A program made the translations under genes and the position numbers. A stretch of 64,000 bases of DNA from Citrobacter telavivensis (lineage in GTDB: Bacteria > Pseudomonadota > Gammaproteobacteria > Enterobacterales > Enterobacteriaceae), in NCBI GenBank assembly GCA_009363175.1, contig CP045205.1, positions 5,208,001 to 5,272,000 on the forward strand, in the 5' to 3' direction. The notes below the pieces were generated by a model. That model saw nothing but the letters and a program-made list of their open reading frames with translations. It was not told the origin of the DNA and did not search any database. Within the stretch, counting starts at the first letter, position 1; the number at the start of each line of letters is the position of its first letter. Positions 62,431-64,000 of this stretch are shown here, one piece after another.

Positions 62431-63420
62431 TTACGCGTCAGCTAAACCCGTAATTTGCGATACACGAGAAAGATCGATATTTCCGCCAGAAATGATGCTG
62501 ACCGTTTTTCTGTTCTGGATATAACCATCTAATTTCCCACTTAATAAAGCAGCACATGCCAGTGCACCTGCACCTTCGGTCACCACTTTATTACGTTGAA
62601 TTAAAGCAATCATGCTGTTGCGAATTTCGTCTTCGCTGACCAGGACAATGTCATCCACTAATTCACGCACAATTTCGTAGGTTAAATTACCCGGGCGGGA
62701 AACATCACAACCATCCGCCAGGGTGCCGGTCGTTCGGTGCGTGGTTATTTCTCCAGCCTGATAAGACGCCGCCATGCCGTGCACGTTTTCGGACTGCACG
62801 CCAATCACTTTAATGGTCGGGTTAATTGATTTAATGGCGATAGCAATACCTGCAATTAAACCGCCGCCGCCGATAGGAACAATCACGTTATCGACGTCAT
62901 ACAGGTCTTCCATAATTTCCAGACCGATAGTGCCCTGGCCGGCAATGACTTTCGGATCGTCATATGGCGGAATAAAAATACGCCCTTCCATTTCGACAAT
63001 CTCACTGACCTTGGCGATGGTATCGTTGAAGTTGTCGCCGTGCAGCACCACTTCCGCAGAGTAATCGCAGGTGGCGGCCACTTTCGACTTCGGCGCGCCT
63101 TTTGGCATCACCACTTTGCCATCAATACCCAGCATTGCGCAGGAGAGGGAAACCCCTTGTGCGTGGTTACCCGCTGAACAGGCGACAACGCCTTTGCGTT
63201 TTTCTGCATCCGTCAATGAGCTGAGTTTGTTAAATGCGCCACGAATTTTAAATGAACCGGTACGCTGCATGTTTTCAAATTTAAGGAATATTTCCCCTTT
63301 GCACCGCTCACTAAAATAGTTTGAGCGAGGCATGCCTGTTTTATATATTTTCCCCGCCAGTCTTTTTTTTGCTTCGAGGATATCTTCAATGGCAACCGGG
63401 AGATCGTAAGTAATGTGCAT
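62431..63420 (-). CDS. tdcB: Catabolic threonine dehydratase TdcB
   Basis: TdcB, 329 residues, deaminates threonine (and serine) to 2-ketobutyrate and is PLP dependent, activated by AMP in E. coli. The PLP lysine is in KTGSF-type context: [20 protein letters not shown] near residue 58. The phosphate-binding [15 protein letters not shown] and the [11 protein letters not shown] segment are typical. It starts the metabolic part of the operon after tdcA. Confidence 0.97.
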   Translation of the reverse strand: MHITYDLPVAIEDILEAKKRLAGKIYKTGMPRSNYFSERCKGEIFLKFENMQRTGSFKIRGAFNKLSSLTDAEKRKGVVACSAGNHAQGVSLSCAMLGIDGKVVMPKGAPKSKVAATCDYSAEVVLHGDNFNDTIAKVSEIVEMEGRIFIPPYDDPKVIAGQGTIGLEIMEDLYDVDNVIVPIGGGGLIAGIAIAIKSINPTIKVIGVQSENVHGMAASYQAGEITTHRTTGTLADGCDVSRPGNLTYEIVRELVDDIVLVSEDEIRNSMIALIQRNKVVTEGAGALACAALLSGKLDGYIQNRKTVSIISGGNIDLSRVSQITGLADA

Positions 63421-63519
63421 TGTAACCTCTTACCTGATAGTAAAGTAATAGATAGCCGTAACCAACGTCTGATATTAAGATCGATGGTATGAATAAAGGA
63501 TTAAATTAAATTTAATCGG

Positions 63520-64000
63520 TTAGTTGATTTCAATTAATTGCTTTCGCCTGCAACCTTTATAAGATGAATATTCTTTGGCTAATTCAACCAAAACAGAAGC
63601 AGCTTTTTTAATACGATAGTTTTTTGACCATATTGCGGCATAGCGCGCAATGGGTAACGATTCTTCTACAGGGAGAGTAATAAACTGGTTTGAACCAAAA
63701 GGTGCGGCCATATCGCACGGAATCACTGTCAGAAAATCAGCATTGAGAACAAGATTATAAATGGTCACAACAGAGTCAGTTTTAACGATGTTTTCAATGC
63801 TGATGCCATTTCTTTGCAGGGTGGTGAGGAGTTCGCTGTAGTAGCCCATATTCGTTTGTGGCAACACCCACTGTTCGTTCTGCAACGATTCCAGTGTGGT
63901 GGTGCCGGTGCATGTTCGGGACTTATTCGCCACCAGCACGAACTCCGACTCAAAGAGCGGCTCGACGTGCAGATCCTGCAATTTCATTTCGTCGCTGAGC
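63520..64000 (-). CDS. tdcA: LysR-family activator TdcA (C-terminal part)
   Basis: The frame is open to the right edge of the window. The visible 160 residues are the effector domain of a LysR regulator (LHVEPLFESEFVLVANKSRT, LPQTNMGYYSELLTTLQRNG, YNLVLNADFLTVIPCDMAAP). The DNA-binding domain lies beyond the window. TdcA activates the tdc operon in anaerobic conditions together with CRP and other factors. Position directly upstream of tdcB and the shared strand identify it. Confidence 0.93.
   Translation of the reverse strand, partial: LSDEMKLQDLHVEPLFESEFVLVANKSRTCTGTTTLESLQNEQWVLPQTNMGYYSELLTTLQRNGISIENIVKTDSVVTIYNLVLNADFLTVIPCDMAAPFGSNQFITLPVEESLPIARYAAIWSKNYRIKKAASVLVELAKEYSSYKGCRRKQLIEIN

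Overview
The window is chromosomal DNA of an enterobacterium whose backbone most resembles Citrobacter and its close relatives. From about 23.5 kb to the end, gene order follows the E. coli 69-70 min region almost gene for gene: yqjH-yqjI-aer-patA-fadH-rlmG-ygjP-ygjR-alx-sstT-ygjV-uxaAC-exuT-exuR-yqjA-mzrA-yqjCDEKF-yqjG-yhaH-yhaJKL-cyuAP-tdcGEDCBA. ygjQ and tdcF are absent. The species call is an inference; no ribosomal gene is present.

The left third (1-23,436) is accessory DNA pressed against the 3' end of a tRNA-Ile(CAU) (ileX) gene. Only a 47-base 3' remnant of that tRNA is visible (23,437-23,483), the expected right attachment site of an integrative element. Reading leftward from it: a P4-type integrase whose last codons were replaced by an IS3-family insertion, an uncharacterised AT-rich gene, alpA, yfjI and yfjJ (the core gene set of the E. 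coli CP4-57 element), then a type III-like restriction pair. Its helicase/nuclease gene is intact, but its methyltransferase gene has lost its 5' part and is split by a 3.37-kb ISPpu12-like element carrying tnpA, lspA, a cation-efflux gene and a merR gene. The 8-bp target duplication is still visible and the broken reading frame rejoins perfectly.

Further left (3,823 to about 10,090) lies a GC-rich block that looks like Klebsiella chromosome: dhaKLM (PTS-type dihydroxyacetone kinase), an ATP-dependent dihydroxyacetone kinase, a Klebsiella-style REP element and damaged copies of yqjH and yqjI. Intact native yqjH-yqjI stand at 24.0-25.5 kb, so the window holds two diverged copies of this locus. 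The left edge of the block is an IS5-family element with no target duplication, abutting a truncated IS1595-family transposase. Beyond that is a Fur-box-preceded ferric-iron ABC transporter (fbpAB).

The backbone genes form recognisable pathways: metal-linked ferric reductase and its PadR regulator (yqjH/yqjI), energy taxis (aer plus a second MCP), putrescine catabolism (patA), unsaturated fatty-acid oxidation (fadH), hexuronate use (uxaAC, exuT, exuR), Mn/pH response (alx with its riboswitch), Na+/serine uptake (sstT), membrane stress (yqjA, mzrA), cysteine catabolism (cyuA/cyuP) and anaerobic threonine/serine degradation (tdc operon). Two large REP arrays stand out: five 99-bp units after yqjK and five units of about 89 bp after tdcG.
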